Positions 47,019 to 56,339 are shown, counted from the stretch's first letter. The stretch: 60,529 nt of DNA from Micropruina sonneratiae (GCF_025972045.1 NZ_JAPDHX010000001.1:602248-662776); one strand, 5' to 3'. Translations and numbers: made by a program. The notes: generated from the sequence alone by a model not told the origin.

Positions 47019-47855
47019 ATGATCCCCACCGTGACCGCCCACTCCGGACTGACCCTGCCGGTGATCGGCTTCGGCACCTACACCCTGAAGGGACGCGAAG
47101 GCGCCGAGACCGTGGCCCGCGCCATCGACAACGGCTACACGCTGATCGACTCGGCGTTCAACTACGAGAACGAAGGAGCCGTCGGCGCCGGGGTGCGGCT
47201 GGCGGGCAGGGACCGCTCCGAGGTGATCGTCACCTCCAAGCTGCCCGGACGCCGCCAGCGCCACGACGAGGCGCTGGTGACGATCGAGGAGAGCGTCTAC
47301 CGCACCGGACTGGACTATCTCGACCTGTACCTCATCCATTGGCCGAACCCGATCACCGATCACTACGTCGAGGCGTGGACGGCGATGGTCGAGGCCAGGC
47401 AGCGGGGCCTGGTGCGCGCCATCGGGGTGTGCAACTTCCTGCCCGATCAGCTGGACCGGCTGGGTGCCGAAACCGGCGTGCTGCCCGAGGTGAACCAGAT
47501 CGAGTTGCACCCGTACTTCCCGCAGGCCGAGCAGCTCGGCTACGACGCGGACCACGGCATCATCACCGAGGCCTGGAGCCCGCTGGGCCGTGGCCGGGAG
47601 GGCCTGCTCGCCGACCAGGTGGTGGTGGCGCTGGCCGATCGGTACGACACCACCCCGGGGCAGCTCGTGCTGGCCTGGGCCATCACCCGCGGCGCGGTGC
47701 CGCTGCCCAAGGCGTCCGGGCAGCAGCGACAGCTGGAGAACCTGGCCGCCGCCGAGCTGGCGTTGGACGACGCGGACGTCGCGGCGCTGACCGCGCTGGG
47801 ACGTCCGGACGGACGGATCGACGACCAGGACCCCGCCGTCTACGAGGAGTTCTGA
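47019..47855 (+). CDS. Aldo/keto reductase (AKR family, 278 residues)
   Basis: A TIM-barrel NADPH oxidoreductase. GFGTYTLKGREGAETVARAI and LIDSAFNYENEGAVGAGVRL carry the Asp-Tyr of the catalytic tetrad; VIVTSKLPGRRQ has the Lys and LYLIHWPNPITDHYVEAWTA the His. NQIELHPYFPQAEQL and PKASGQQRQLENLAAAELAL complete the cofactor site. It is the 2,5-diketo-gluconate-reductase-like type. Physiological substrate unknown. AAGGAG lies 6 nt before ATG 47019. Convergent with purU. Confidence 0.93.
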   Translation: MIPTVTAHSGLTLPVIGFGTYTLKGREGAETVARAIDNGYTLIDSAFNYENEGAVGAGVRLAGRDRSEVIVTSKLPGRRQRHDEALVTIEESVYRTGLDYLDLYLIHWPNPITDHYVEAWTAMVEARQRGLVRAIGVCNFLPDQLDRLGAETGVLPEVNQIELHPYFPQAEQLGYDADHGIITEAWSPLGRGREGLLADQVVVALADRYDTTPGQLVLAWAITRGAVPLPKASGQQRQLENLAAAELALDDADVAALTALGRPDGRIDDQDPAVYEEF

Positions 47856-47949
47856 CGGCGCCGGCCGACGACGCCGACTGCGACCGCCCCGGCGGGGCCC
47901 GGAGGTGTTGGCCCGGTGCACGGAGGTCTTCGGGCTCGACCGGCCCGGT

Positions 47950-48801
47950 TCAGCGGAAGATGACCGTGCGCTGCCCGTCGAGCATGATCCGGTGCTCGGC
48001 GAACAGCTTCACCGCGTCCGACAGGGTGCGGGATTCCTGTTCCTGACCGATCGCGACCAGGCCGGGCACGTCGATCGAGTGGTCGACCCGACGCACGTTC
48101 TGTTCGATGATCGGGCCCTCGTCGAGGTCGGCGGTGACGAAGTGGGCGGTGGCGCCGATCAGCTTCACCCCGCGGCTGTGTGCCTGCCGGTACGGGTTGG
48201 CGCCCTTGAACCCGGGCAGGAACGAGTGGTGGATGTTGATCGCCATTCCCGCCAGCCGCTCGCACAGCTCCTGGGACAGGATCTGCATGTACCGGGCCAG
48301 CACCACCAACTCGATGTCGTGCTGCTCGATGGCCTCGACGACCCTCGCCTCGAAGGCCGCCTTGGTCGCGGGGAGCACCACGTAGTCCTCGAACGCCACC
48401 CCGTAGAACCTGGCCAGGTCGGCCAGGTCGGGGTGGTTGGAGAGCACCAGCGGCACGTCGAGCAGCAGGTCACCCGAGCGGACGCGGAACAGCAGGTCGT
48501 TGAGGCAGTGGCCCATCCGCGACGCCAGGATGAGCGTGCGCCGTGGGCGTCCGACGTAGTCGAGGGCCCAATCGGCGTCCAGGGACGTGGCGATCGGGGT
48601 GAGCGCGCGCTCGAACACGGATCGATCGAACCCGGACTGCACCTGCACCCGCATGAAGAACCGGTTCGACTCCGTCGAACTGAACTGCTGCAGCTCGGTG
48701 ATGTTGCCGTAGGCCTGTGCGATGGCGCCGGTGACGGCATGGACGATGCCGGGCCGGTCCTCGCAGGTCAGGGTCAGCAACCAGTGGTTGGAGTCGATCA
48801 C
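47950..48801 (-). CDS. purU: Formyltetrahydrofolate deformylase
   Basis: A 283-residue enzyme that hydrolyses 10-formyl-THF to THF and formate, balancing one-carbon pools. An N-terminal ACT domain (LLTLTCEDRPGIVHAVTGAI, ~8-85) senses amino acids such as methionine or glycine in known homologues. The catalytic formyltransferase domain has AINIHHSFLPGFKGANPYRQ (Asn/His) and LDEGPIIEQNVRRVDHS (Asp). GTG 48801 has a TACCCT box 7 nt upstream, so it is probably leaderless. Confidence 0.95.
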   Translation of the reverse strand: MIDSNHWLLTLTCEDRPGIVHAVTGAIAQAYGNITELQQFSSTESNRFFMRVQVQSGFDRSVFERALTPIATSLDADWALDYVGRPRRTLILASRMGHCLNDLLFRVRSGDLLLDVPLVLSNHPDLADLARFYGVAFEDYVVLPATKAAFEARVVEAIEQHDIELVVLARYMQILSQELCERLAGMAINIHHSFLPGFKGANPYRQAHSRGVKLIGATAHFVTADLDEGPIIEQNVRRVDHSIDVPGLVAIGQEQESRTLSDAVKLFAEHRIMLDGQRTVIFR

Positions 48802-48808
48802 GCCCAGC

Positions 48809-48814
48809 AGGGTA
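48809..48814 (-). promoter_or_regulatory. purU leaderless promoter -10 box
   Basis: TACCCT on the minus strand ends 7 nt before GTG 48801. Confidence 0.45.
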
Positions 48815-48863
48815 GCCGCCCGCCCCGATCCGGGCGGACGCCAAGCGTCCGGTGGGCAACCGA

Positions 48864-48869
48864 TAGGCT
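48864..48869 (+). promoter_or_regulatory. icd promoter -10 box
   Basis: TAGGCT lies 30 nt before the icd ATG. The leader would contain GGAAGGG (48887-48893), 6 nt before the start, so this TAGGCT promoter drives a leadered message. Confidence 0.5.
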
Positions 48870-48899
48870 GAACCCGACACGCGAGCGGAAGGGCTATCC

Positions 48900-50117
48900 A
48901 TGGCGAAGATCAAGGTCGAGGGCACCGTCGTCGAGCTGGACGGCGACGAGATGACCCGGATCATCTGGCAGTTCATCAAGGACCGGCTGATCCACCCCTA
49001 CCTCGACGTGAATCTCGACTACTACGACCTCGGCATCGAGAGCCGGGACGCCACCGACGACCAGATCACCGTGGACGCCGCCAACGCCATCAAGCGCGAG
49101 GGGGTCGGCGTCAAGTGCGCCACCATCACCCCCGACGAGGCGCGGGTGAAGGAGTTCGGCCTGAAGAAGATGTGGGTCTCGCCCAACGGCACGATCCGCA
49201 ACATCGTCGGCGGGGTGGTCTTCCGCGAGCCGATCATCATCAGCAACATCCCCCGGCTGGTGCCCGGATGGACGAAGCCCATCATCATCGGCCGTCACGC
49301 CCACGGCGACCAGTACAAGGCCACCAACTTCAAGGTGCCGGGTGCCGGCCAGCTGACCATCACCTTCACCCCCGCCGACGGCTCCGAGCCGATCCAGCAC
49401 GTGGTCGCCGACTACGGCGACGACGGTGGTGTCGCGATGGGCATGTACAACTTCAACAAGTCGATCGAGGACTTCGCCCGGGCGTCCTTCGCCTACGGCC
49501 TCAACCGCAACTACCCGGTCTACCTGTCCACCAAGAACACGATCCTGAAGGCCTACGACGGCTCGTTCAAGGACATCTTCCAGGCAGTCTTCGACGCCGA
49601 GTACAAGGCGCAGTTCGACGCCGCCGGCCTCACCTACGAGCACCGGCTGATCGACGACATGGTGGCCGCCGCGATGAAGTGGGAGGGCGGCTACGTGTGG
49701 GCGTGCAAGAACTACGACGGCGACGTCCAGTCCGACACCGTGGCGCAGGGCTTCGGCTCGCTGGGCCTGATGACGTCGGTGCTGATGACCCCCGACGGCA
49801 AGACGGTCGAGGCCGAGGCGGCGCACGGCACCGTCACCCGGCACTACCGCCAGCACCAGCAGGGCAAGCCCACCTCGACCAACCCGATCGCCTCGATCTT
49901 CGCGTGGACGGGCGGGTTGAAGCACCGCGGCAAGCTGGACAACACCCCCGAGGTCACCGGCTTCGCCGAGACCCTGGAGAAGGTCTGCGTCAGCACCGTC
50001 GAGTCCGGGAAGATGACCAAGGACCTGGCGCTGCTGGTCGGTCCGGAGCAGGGCTTCCTGACCACCGAGGAGTTCCTGGCCGCGCTCGACGAGAACCTGG
50101 CCAAGGCACTCGCCTGA
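48900..50117 (+). CDS. icd: Isocitrate dehydrogenase (NADP+), dimeric type
   Basis: A 405-residue enzyme that converts isocitrate to 2-oxoglutarate and NADPH. It is of the homodimeric, eukaryote-like class: [20 protein letters not shown] at the start, the substrate loop [36 protein letters not shown], the metal site [19 protein letters not shown], and the NADP-discriminating [17 protein letters not shown]. Length is normal. Strong Shine-Dalgarno. Convergent with an aldo/keto reductase gene across a long hairpin. Confidence 0.97.
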   Translation: MAKIKVEGTVVELDGDEMTRIIWQFIKDRLIHPYLDVNLDYYDLGIESRDATDDQITVDAANAIKREGVGVKCATITPDEARVKEFGLKKMWVSPNGTIRNIVGGVVFREPIIISNIPRLVPGWTKPIIIGRHAHGDQYKATNFKVPGAGQLTITFTPADGSEPIQHVVADYGDDGGVAMGMYNFNKSIEDFARASFAYGLNRNYPVYLSTKNTILKAYDGSFKDIFQAVFDAEYKAQFDAAGLTYEHRLIDDMVAAAMKWEGGYVWACKNYDGDVQSDTVAQGFGSLGLMTSVLMTPDGKTVEAEAAHGTVTRHYRQHQQGKPTSTNPIASIFAWTGGLKHRGKLDNTPEVTGFAETLEKVCVSTVESGKMTKDLALLVGPEQGFLTTEEFLAALDENLAKALA

Positions 50118-50154
50118 GCCTGGGTCCCGCCCCGTCCGCCCCGCCACTCCCTGG

Positions 50155-50216
50155 GCGCTCGCCCAGCTACCGAGCGCTCGCCAAAGTTGGCGAGCGCTCG
50201 GTAGTTAGGCGAGCGC
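50155..50216. terminator. 62-nt near-perfect hairpin between icd and an aldo/keto reductase gene
   Basis: An 18-bp perfect inner stem (CTACCGAGCGCTCGCCAA, 50167-50184, with its complement 50187-50204) has a 2-nt loop. It is flanked by a 9-bp outer stem (GCGCTCGCC / GGCGAGCGC) across a 3-nt partly paired internal loop. The word GGCGAGCGC or its complement recurs four times within it. It lies between convergent genes and is well placed as a bidirectional terminator. Its strength and repeated words also fit a REP-like element. Confidence 0.75.
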
Positions 50217-50226
50217 GGGGGAGGGC

Positions 50227-51225
50227 TCAGGCGTCGATCGAGCTCATGTCGCCGTAGCGGGCGCCGGCCACGGCGTCGCGGGGGACGGCGTCGGTGAGTG
50301 CCGCCAGGTCGCCCGCCTCGAGCCGGACGCCGAGGGCGCCGACGTTCTCCTCCAGGTAGCGCACCCGTTTGGTGCCGGGGATCGGGACCACGTCCTCGCC
50401 CTGCGCCAGCACCCAGGCCAGTGCCAGTTGTCCCGGTGTGCAGCCATGGGCGGCGGCCAGTTCGCGGACCCGGTCGACCAGCTTCAGGTTCGTCTCCAGC
50501 GCGTCGCCGCTGAACCGGGGGAAGTAGCCGGTGGCCCGGCTGTCACCCTCGGCCGGGGTTGCGGAGATCGCGCCGGTGAGCAGCCCGCGGCCCAACGGCG
50601 AGTACGGCACGAGGCCGATGCCCAGCTCGCGCAGGGTCGGCAGGATGGCGTCCTCGACGTCACGGGTGAACAGCGAATACTCGGTCTGCAGTGCCGTGAT
50701 CGGGTGCACCGCGTGCGCCCGCCGGATCGTCTCCGTGGACGCCTCGGACAACCCCAGGAAACGCACCTTTCCGGCGTCCACAAGCTCCTTCATCGCCCCG
50801 ACGGTGTCCTCGATGGGCACCGTGAAGTCGACCCGATGCTGGTAGTAGAGGTCGATGTGGTCGACGCCGAGCCGTTGCAGGGAGGCGTCGCAGGCGCGGT
50901 GGACGTATTCGGGTCGCCCGTTGACGCCCAGCCGGGTGCCGTCGGGGAGCCGCTCGTTGCCGAACTTGGTCGCCAGTTGCACCTCGTCACGGCGTCCGGC
51001 GATCGCCTCTCCGACAAGCTTCTCGTTGGTGAACGGGCCGTACATGTCAGCCGTGTCGAGCAGGGTGACGCCCAGGTCGAGGGCGCGATGGATGGTGGCC
51101 AGGCCGCCGGCCTGATCGGGGCTGCCGTAGAACTCCGACATGCCCATGCAGCCCAGGCCGAGGGCCGAGACGGTCAGGGCGGCAGCGCCGGAGCCGATGG
51201 TGCGGGTGGGGATCGGTTGGCTCAT
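50227..51225 (-). CDS. Aldo/keto reductase (332 residues)
   Basis: A TIM-barrel oxidoreductase of the larger AKR type. [20 protein letters not shown] and the tetrad segment [20 protein letters not shown] (Asp, Tyr), [11 protein letters not shown] (Lys) and [20 protein letters not shown] (His) are present. [20 protein letters not shown] and [19 protein letters not shown] complete the NADPH site. It resembles AKR13-type proteins. Substrate unknown. ATG 51225 has TTAGCT 6 nt upstream on the same strand, suggesting leaderless transcription. Confidence 0.93.
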   Translation of the reverse strand: MSQPIPTRTIGSGAAALTVSALGLGCMGMSEFYGSPDQAGGLATIHRALDLGVTLLDTADMYGPFTNEKLVGEAIAGRRDEVQLATKFGNERLPDGTRLGVNGRPEYVHRACDASLQRLGVDHIDLYYQHRVDFTVPIEDTVGAMKELVDAGKVRFLGLSEASTETIRRAHAVHPITALQTEYSLFTRDVEDAILPTLRELGIGLVPYSPLGRGLLTGAISATPAEGDSRATGYFPRFSGDALETNLKLVDRVRELAAAHGCTPGQLALAWVLAQGEDVVPIPGTKRVRYLEENVGALGVRLEAGDLAALTDAVPRDAVAGARYGDMSSIDA

Positions 51226-51231
51226 GGCCCC

Positions 51232-51237
51232 AGCTAA
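51232..51237 (-). promoter_or_regulatory. Leaderless promoter -10 box for the aldo/keto reductase
   Basis: TTAGCT on the minus strand ends 6 nt before ATG 51225. Confidence 0.4.
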
Positions 51238-51270
51238 CACCCGACCGCAAGAAGTGTCCGCGGGCCGGTC

Positions 51271-51276
51271 TAGGGT
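51271..51276 (+). promoter_or_regulatory. Leaderless promoter -10 box
   Basis: TAGGGT ends 6 nt before GTG 51283. Confidence 0.5.
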
Positions 51277-51282
51277 GCGGCT

Positions 51283-52443
51283 GTGCTCACCACCCTGGCC
51301 GTCCACGGCTACCGGTCGCTGCGCGAGGTCGTCCTCACCCTCGACCGGCTCACCGTCGTCACCGGCGCGAACGGTACCGGCAAGTCGAACCTGTACCGGG
51401 CGTTCCAGTTGCTCGCCGACACCGCGTCGGGCCGGCTGATCGGCTCCCTCGCCGCCGCCGGGGGACTGACGTCGGTGCTGTGGGCCGGTCCCGAGACGAT
51501 CAGCGGCGCGATGCGGCGCGGCGAGGTGCCGGTGCAGGGAACCGGGTCTCGCAAGGCCCCGATCAGCCTGCAGCTGGGCTTCACCACCGACGACTTCGGC
51601 TACCTGATCGATGTCGGCCTGCCGGTTCCGAGCGACACCCTGTTCTCGCGTGACCCGGTGATCAAGCGCGAACTGGTGTGGGCCGGCCCGGTGCTGCGTC
51701 CGGCCGCCACCCTGGTGCAGCGCACCGCGCGCGGCGTCCAGGTGCTGGGTGACGACGGACGCCGCAGCGTCGAGATCGCGCTGCCCCCGTGGGCCAGCCT
51801 GCTGGGCGAACTGGTCGACCCGCTGGGCTACCCCGACCTGTCCGCCGTTCGCGACGTCGTGCGTGGCTGGCGGTTCTACGACAGCTTCCGGGTCGACGCC
51901 GACGCTCCGGCCCGTCAACCGCAGGTCGGCACCCGTACCGAGGTGCTGGCCCACGACGGTCACGATCTGGCCCCGGCGATCGCCACCATCGTCGAATCGG
52001 CGTGGCAGGGTCCCTTCAGCGCTGCCGTGGCGGACGCCTTCCCCGGTACCCGGGTCGGCATCGCCGACCTGGGTGGTCGGTTCGAGGTGCAGCTCACCCA
52101 ACCGGGGTTGTTGAGGCCGCTGACCGCCCGCGAGCTCTCCGACGGCACCCTGCGCTACCTGCTGCTCACCGCCGCCCTGTTCAGCCCCCGCCCACCGGGG
52201 CTGATGGTCCTCAACGAGCCCGAGACGTCCCTGCATCCCGACGTGCTGCCCGCCCTGGCCCGGCTGATGGTGGCGGCGTCACAGCGCTGCCAACTGGTCG
52301 TGGTCACCCACTCGGCGAGCCTGGTCGACGCGCTGGAGGCCGCCGGCGCCACCCACCACGAACTGGTCAAGCCACTCGGCGAAACCGAGGTCGACGGGCA
52401 GGGACTGCTGACCCGCCCGACGTGGCACTGGGGTTCGCGGTGA
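51283..52443 (+). CDS. Orphan AAA/SMC-like ATPase (RecF/OLD-type)
   Basis: A 386-residue ABC-class ATPase. Walker [20 protein letters not shown] is near residue 30, and Walker B with the adjacent catalytic Glu is [20 protein letters not shown]. An ABC-signature-like [18 protein letters not shown] precedes it, and [15 protein letters not shown] is the H-loop region. This is the layout of predicted ATPases of the RecF/OLD/AbiEii-like group, but there is no TOPRIM or nuclease domain attached and no partner gene on either side. It may act in DNA repair or defence; neither can be shown here. GTG 51283 is set by TAGGGT 6 nt upstream. Confidence 0.85.
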   Translation: MLTTLAVHGYRSLREVVLTLDRLTVVTGANGTGKSNLYRAFQLLADTASGRLIGSLAAAGGLTSVLWAGPETISGAMRRGEVPVQGTGSRKAPISLQLGFTTDDFGYLIDVGLPVPSDTLFSRDPVIKRELVWAGPVLRPAATLVQRTARGVQVLGDDGRRSVEIALPPWASLLGELVDPLGYPDLSAVRDVVRGWRFYDSFRVDADAPARQPQVGTRTEVLAHDGHDLAPAIATIVESAWQGPFSAAVADAFPGTRVGIADLGGRFEVQLTQPGLLRPLTARELSDGTLRYLLLTAALFSPRPPGLMVLNEPETSLHPDVLPALARLMVAASQRCQLVVVTHSASLVDALEAAGATHHELVKPLGETEVDGQGLLTRPTWHWGSR

Positions 52444-52452
52444 CCTGACCGC

Positions 52453-52458
52453 TAGCCT
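52453..52458 (+). promoter_or_regulatory. Leaderless promoter -10 box
   Basis: TAGCCT ends 7 nt before GTG 52466. Confidence 0.5.
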
Positions 52459-52465
52459 CGGCCGG

Positions 52466-53506
52466 GTGAGCGTGTATCCCGCCGTTTCCTACGTGATGCC
52501 GGTGCTGAACGAAGAGGGATACCTGGCGGACGCGGTCGCCGCGGTGCTCTCGCAGGACTATCCGGCCGAGGCCGAGTTGGTGATCGCCCTGGGTGCCTCC
52601 ACCGACGACACCACAGCGATCGCCCACCGGCTCGCCGCCGCCGACAGCCGCATCGTGCTGGTCGACAACCCGGTCAACGACATCCCGGTCGGGCTGAACC
52701 TGGCCATCGCCGCCAGCCGCAACCCGATCGTGGTCAGGGTGGACGCCCACGCCGAACTGCCGGAGGGCTACACCCGCACCATGGTCGACCTGCTCAACCA
52801 GCACGGTGCGGTCAACGTCGGCGGCGTCATGCACGCCAAGGGCCGGACGCCGTTCCAGTCGGCGGTCGCCCGCGCGTACAACTCGCCGTGGGGCCTGGGC
52901 GGCGGCCAGTACCACGGCGCCAAGGTGCCGGGCCCCTCCGATTCGGCCTACCTCGGCGTGTTCCGCCGTGAGGTGCTCGACGAGGTCGGCGGTTACGACG
53001 AGACCCTGCGGCGGGCCGAGGACTGGGAGCTCAACTCCCGCATCCGCGCCGCCGGGCACCTGATCTGGTACACCCCGGACGTCGCCGTCACCTACTGGCC
53101 GAGGGCCACGCCGGCGAGCCTGCGCCGGCAGATGTTCGCCACCGGGGTGTGGCGCGGGCACCTGGTGCGCGAGCAGGGCGGAACGCCGCCCAAGTACCTG
53201 GCGCCGCCGCTGACCGTGCTGGCGCTGGGTGCCTCCGCCGTGGTCGGGGTGGCCCAGGCCTGCGGAGCGTTGCAGGGGCGGGCGTCCGCCGCAGCCTCGA
53301 TCGTGCATGTGGCGCCCGTCGCCTACGCAGGCGGGCTGATGGCCGTGTCGGTGAAGTCCCTGGGCGCCACGAACGCCAAGGCGGCTCTGCTCAACGTCGC
53401 CGTGCTGGGCATCATGCACCTGTCCTGGGGGGCGGGGTTCCTGCGCGGCCTGGTCGCCGGGGCGCACACGACGGTCGACACCTCCCGGGTCAGGGGGAAG
53501 GGCTGA
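52466..53506 (+). CDS. Family 2 glycosyltransferase, membrane-anchored (ExoA-like)
   Basis: A 346-residue glycosyltransferase. The GT-A start is SYVMPVLNEEGYLADAVAAV; the donor-binding acid lies in RNPIVVRVDAHAELPEGYTR (DxH instead of DxD) and the catalytic acid in TLRRAEDWELNSRIRAAG. The C-terminal ~110 residues have three hydrophobic helices (LAPPLTVLALGASAVVGVAQ, SIVHVAPVAYAGGLMAV, LLNVAVLGIMHLSWGAGFL). This matches ExoA/succinoglycan-type enzymes that extend lipid-linked cell-surface sugars. Sugar and acceptor unknown, and no polysaccharide cluster is present. Confidence 0.88.
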   Translation: MSVYPAVSYVMPVLNEEGYLADAVAAVLSQDYPAEAELVIALGASTDDTTAIAHRLAAADSRIVLVDNPVNDIPVGLNLAIAASRNPIVVRVDAHAELPEGYTRTMVDLLNQHGAVNVGGVMHAKGRTPFQSAVARAYNSPWGLGGGQYHGAKVPGPSDSAYLGVFRREVLDEVGGYDETLRRAEDWELNSRIRAAGHLIWYTPDVAVTYWPRATPASLRRQMFATGVWRGHLVREQGGTPPKYLAPPLTVLALGASAVVGVAQACGALQGRASAAASIVHVAPVAYAGGLMAVSVKSLGATNAKAALLNVAVLGIMHLSWGAGFLRGLVAGAHTTVDTSRVRGKG

Positions 53507-53530
53507 GCGAGGGCGGTCGGCGGCGCCCGA

Positions 53531-53536
53531 TAGGCT
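53531..53536 (+). promoter_or_regulatory. Promoter -10 box for the CorC-type transporter gene
   Basis: TAGGCT lies 26 nt before ATG 53563, and GAAAGG (53552-53557) follows in the leader. Confidence 0.45.
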
Positions 53537-53562
53537 GTGCCCCTCCACAGTGAAAGGTCCCG

Positions 53563-54888
53563 ATGAATCCGATCGTCAGCAACATCCTGCTGATCTTCCT
53601 GTTCATCATCATCGGCGGCGTCTTCGCCGCGGCCGAGATGGCGCTGGTGTCCCTGCGCGAAAGCCAGGTCAAGCAGCTGTCCACCCGCGGCACCCGCGGG
53701 CGCACCGTCGCCAACCTGGCCGCCGAACCCAACCGGTTCCTGTCTGCTGTGCAGATCGGCGTCACCCTCTCGGGCTTCCTGTCCGCCGCGTTCGGCGGCG
53801 CCACGCTCGAGGAGCCGGTGGCCGAGCTGCTGCGCGGCTGGGGCGTCCCCGAGTCCGTCGCCAGCCCCGTCGCGCTGATCACCATCACCGCGATCATCAG
53901 CTACTTCTCGATCGTGATCGGCGAGCTGACCGCGAAGCGGCTGGCCATGCAGCGGGCCGAGACGTTCGCGATGGCGCTGGCCCCGCTGGTCAACGCGATC
54001 GCAACCATCGCCCGGCCCGTCATCTGGTTCCTCGGCGTCTCGACGAACTTCCTGGTCCGGGTACTCGGCGGTGACCCGCAGGCCTCGCGCGAGGAGGTCA
54101 CCGACGAAGAACTGCGTGCCATGGTCACCGCCTCGTCGACCCTGGGCGACGAGGAGCGGCAGATCGTCGACGAGGTGTTCGCGGCCGGTCAGGTGAGCCT
54201 GCGCGAAGCGATGGTGCCGCGCACCGAGGCCGACTTCCTGGCCGGCGACCTGCCCGCCCACAAGGCCATCCGCACCTTCCACGACCAGCCGCACAGCCGT
54301 TACCCGGTGATCGGCGAGGACGTCGACGACGTGCTCGGGTTCGTACACGTCCGTGACCTGTTCGACCTCGACCCGGCCGCCCGCAACGCTCCGGTGCGGC
54401 AACTGGTGCGGCCCATCGTGTCGCTGCCGCACACCATGAAGATCCTGCGGGCCCTGTCCGAGATGCGGGCCGCCAACGCGCACCTGGTGATCGTCTCCGA
54501 CGAGTACGGCGGAACGGCGGGCATCGTCACCATGGAGGACCTCGTCGAAGAGCTGGTCGGCGACATCTCCGACGAGTTCGACGAGCCCAGCCAGGCCAAG
54601 GCGTCCCCCTCGAGCGCAGAGCTGGACGGCCTGGGCACCCTGGAGGAGTTCGGCGAGGACCACGGCTACGTGCTGCCCGAGGGCCCCTACGACACGGTGG
54701 CCGGTTTCGTGATGGCACACCTGGGGCACCTGCCCGAGGTGGGGGACAGCATCGAGGTCGACCTCGAGCCGGTGGAGGCCACCGACGAGGGCGCCGAGCG
54801 GTTCCGGTTCACCGTTTCCGAGCTCGACGGACGCCGCGCGGCGCGGCTCACCCTGCACAGGCTCGGCACGGCCGCTCAGGCTGAGTAA
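53563..54888 (+). CDS. CNNM/CorC-type transporter (hemolysin C-like)
   Basis: A 441-residue membrane protein. The DUF21 domain has four helices (NILLIFLFIIIGGVFAAAEM, GVTLSGFLSAAFGG, LITITAIISYFSIVIGELTA, APLVNAIATIARPVIWFLGV). Two CBS domains follow (VPRTEADFLAGDLPAHKAIR through HVRDLFDL; LPHTMKILRALSEMRAANAH through GIVTMEDLVEELVGD). A CorC_HlyC transporter-associated domain ends the protein. Bacterial relatives export Mg2+ or Co2+; older annotations as hemolysins are misleading. The CBS pair probably binds ATP as regulator. No partner gene is adjacent. Confidence 0.93.
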   Translation: MNPIVSNILLIFLFIIIGGVFAAAEMALVSLRESQVKQLSTRGTRGRTVANLAAEPNRFLSAVQIGVTLSGFLSAAFGGATLEEPVAELLRGWGVPESVASPVALITITAIISYFSIVIGELTAKRLAMQRAETFAMALAPLVNAIATIARPVIWFLGVSTNFLVRVLGGDPQASREEVTDEELRAMVTASSTLGDEERQIVDEVFAAGQVSLREAMVPRTEADFLAGDLPAHKAIRTFHDQPHSRYPVIGEDVDDVLGFVHVRDLFDLDPAARNAPVRQLVRPIVSLPHTMKILRALSEMRAANAHLVIVSDEYGGTAGIVTMEDLVEELVGDISDEFDEPSQAKASPSSAELDGLGTLEEFGEDHGYVLPEGPYDTVAGFVMAHLGHLPEVGDSIEVDLEPVEATDEGAERFRFTVSELDGRRAARLTLHRLGTAAQAE

Positions 54889-54936
54889 CCTACCTGCGTC
54901 GGCTCCCGTGACCGGCGCCGGACGGAGGTGCGCCCC

Positions 54937-56157
54937 TTGGCCCAGCAGGACCCGGACGGGTCGCGCCTGCTCACCTCGGACGAGGTCGGGGAGCTGCTCG
55001 GGGTGGCGGTCGAGCACGCCGGTGGACGGCTGCTGAGTTGGTCGCTCGACCACGTGGACGCCAATCCGCAGCAGTCCACCACCGCCACCTACCTGGCCAG
55101 TGTCGACTGGCCCTACGGCGAACGCGAGGAACTGCTCGGGGTGAGCGCCCGGGCGTCCGGCCCGGCCGCCAGCGACACCCGGGCCGAGATCTTCGCCGAC
55201 GGCGACCGTGAGGTGGCGGTCTGGATCTACCCCAACGACCCCGACCTGCCGGGACTGGCCCGCGCCGCCTACACCGAGCAGATGGCCGAGATCCTGACCG
55301 AGCACGACGTGCTGGGCCGTCCGGTCGGCGCCGACGACCTGCAACTGCGGATGATCGGCTACCGCCCGCGCCGCCGGGCCGTGCTGCAGGTCGATGTCGT
55401 CGACCCCCCGGTGCGGCTGTACTGCAAGGTGCTGCGCGAGCGCCTGTTCGCCGACGTGTTGAAACGCCACGAGCTGCTGCTGGAGGCGGGCGTCCCGGCG
55501 CCCGGGATCGCCGCCACCACCGCCGACGCGTTGCTGTTGCTGCGCAACCTGCCGGGGCGTCCGCTGGCCAAGGCGATCTTCGACAGCGAGCCGCCGTGCA
55601 GCGCCGAGCAGCTCATCCACCTGCTGGACGCCATGCCGATGAGCGTCACCCAGCTCGAACGGCGTCCCCCTTGGTCGGACGCCGTGTCGCACTATGCGCA
55701 GATGGTCACCGCGGCGGTGCCGTCGGCCGCCGACAAGCTGGCCTGGCTGACCCGGCAGATCAGCGACGGCCTGGCCCCGATCCCGCTCGGCAACGAACCC
55801 ACCCACGGCGACTTCCACGAGGGCCAGGTGCACGTCGCCGACGGGCGGATCGTGGGCGTCCTGGACGTCGACACCGTCGGACCCGGACGCCGCGCCGACG
55901 ACCTGGCCTGCCTGATCGCCCACCTGTCGACCATCCAGCGGATGTCGCCCAGCCAGGAGGCGACCGTGCACCGGTTGATCCGTGACTGGGTGCCGGTGTT
56001 CGACACCCGCGTCGATCCCACGGAACTGCGGCTGCGGGCCGCGGCGGTGATCATCTCGCTGGCGACCGGACCGTTCCGCGGTCAGGAGCCCGACTGGGAG
56101 TGGGAGACGCTGAGGATGATCGCCTCGGCCGAGGCGCTGGTGCGGCAGGTGAGCTGA
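54937..56157 (+). CDS. APH-fold phosphotransferase
   Basis: A 406-residue protein with an aminoglycoside-phosphotransferase (choline kinase-like) fold. The catalytic segment is GNEPTHGDFHEGQVHVADGR (HGDFH catalytic loop), followed by IVGVLDVDTVGPGRRADDLA (DxD metal motif). The N-terminal ~130 residues are less conserved, and the ATP-grasping part is around RLYCKVLRERLFADVLKRHE. Such proteins phosphorylate sugars, choline-like alcohols or antibiotics; the substrate cannot be read here. TTG 54937 is preferred over GTG 54928 because GGAGGTG (54924-54930) is spaced correctly for the TTG and too close to the GTG. Confidence 0.8.
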   Translation: MAQQDPDGSRLLTSDEVGELLGVAVEHAGGRLLSWSLDHVDANPQQSTTATYLASVDWPYGEREELLGVSARASGPAASDTRAEIFADGDREVAVWIYPNDPDLPGLARAAYTEQMAEILTEHDVLGRPVGADDLQLRMIGYRPRRRAVLQVDVVDPPVRLYCKVLRERLFADVLKRHELLLEAGVPAPGIAATTADALLLLRNLPGRPLAKAIFDSEPPCSAEQLIHLLDAMPMSVTQLERRPPWSDAVSHYAQMVTAAVPSAADKLAWLTRQISDGLAPIPLGNEPTHGDFHEGQVHVADGRIVGVLDVDTVGPGRRADDLACLIAHLSTIQRMSPSQEATVHRLIRDWVPVFDTRVDPTELRLRAAAVIISLATGPFRGQEPDWEWETLRMIASAEALVRQVS

Positions 56158-56191
56158 CGGCGCTCCGCGGAAGACCGCCGAGGTTGCGCCC

Positions 56192-56299
56192 GTGGAGACA
56201 TCGATGCCACTGGCGGACGCCGCGGCCGCGCATCCCGGCGGGATCGTCCATCAGTCGGACCGCATCTCGGTCGGCGAGACCGGCGCTTCCGCTTCCTGA
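56192..56299 (+). pseudogene. Possible transposase (rve integrase) fragment
   Basis: A 36-codon open stretch reads PLADAAAAHPGGIVHQSDRI and then ends at a stop. The segment GIVHQSDR resembles the central GxVHHSDxG motif of IS3/IS481-type DDE integrases. Nothing else of a transposase is visible and no inverted repeats frame it. It fills most of the 195-bp gap (56158-56352) before mutA. Weak evidence; chance similarity is possible. Confidence 0.3.
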
Positions 56300-56339
56300 C
56301 CCTTTGCCCGGTCGGGCAGCGCTGCGGGGGGCCGAGTCC

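Noticed and set aside
51283-52443. A defence system around the orphan ATPase
   Set aside because: The neighbours are an aldo/keto reductase and a glycosyltransferase on independent promoters, with no nuclease, toxin, methylase or reverse transcriptase.
56200-56300. Cobalamin-riboswitch-like words (GCCACTG and GAGACCGGC) upstream of mutA
   Set aside because: The other conserved stems are absent, the B12-box match is poor, and a leaderless -10 box downstream would exclude this region from the mutA transcript.
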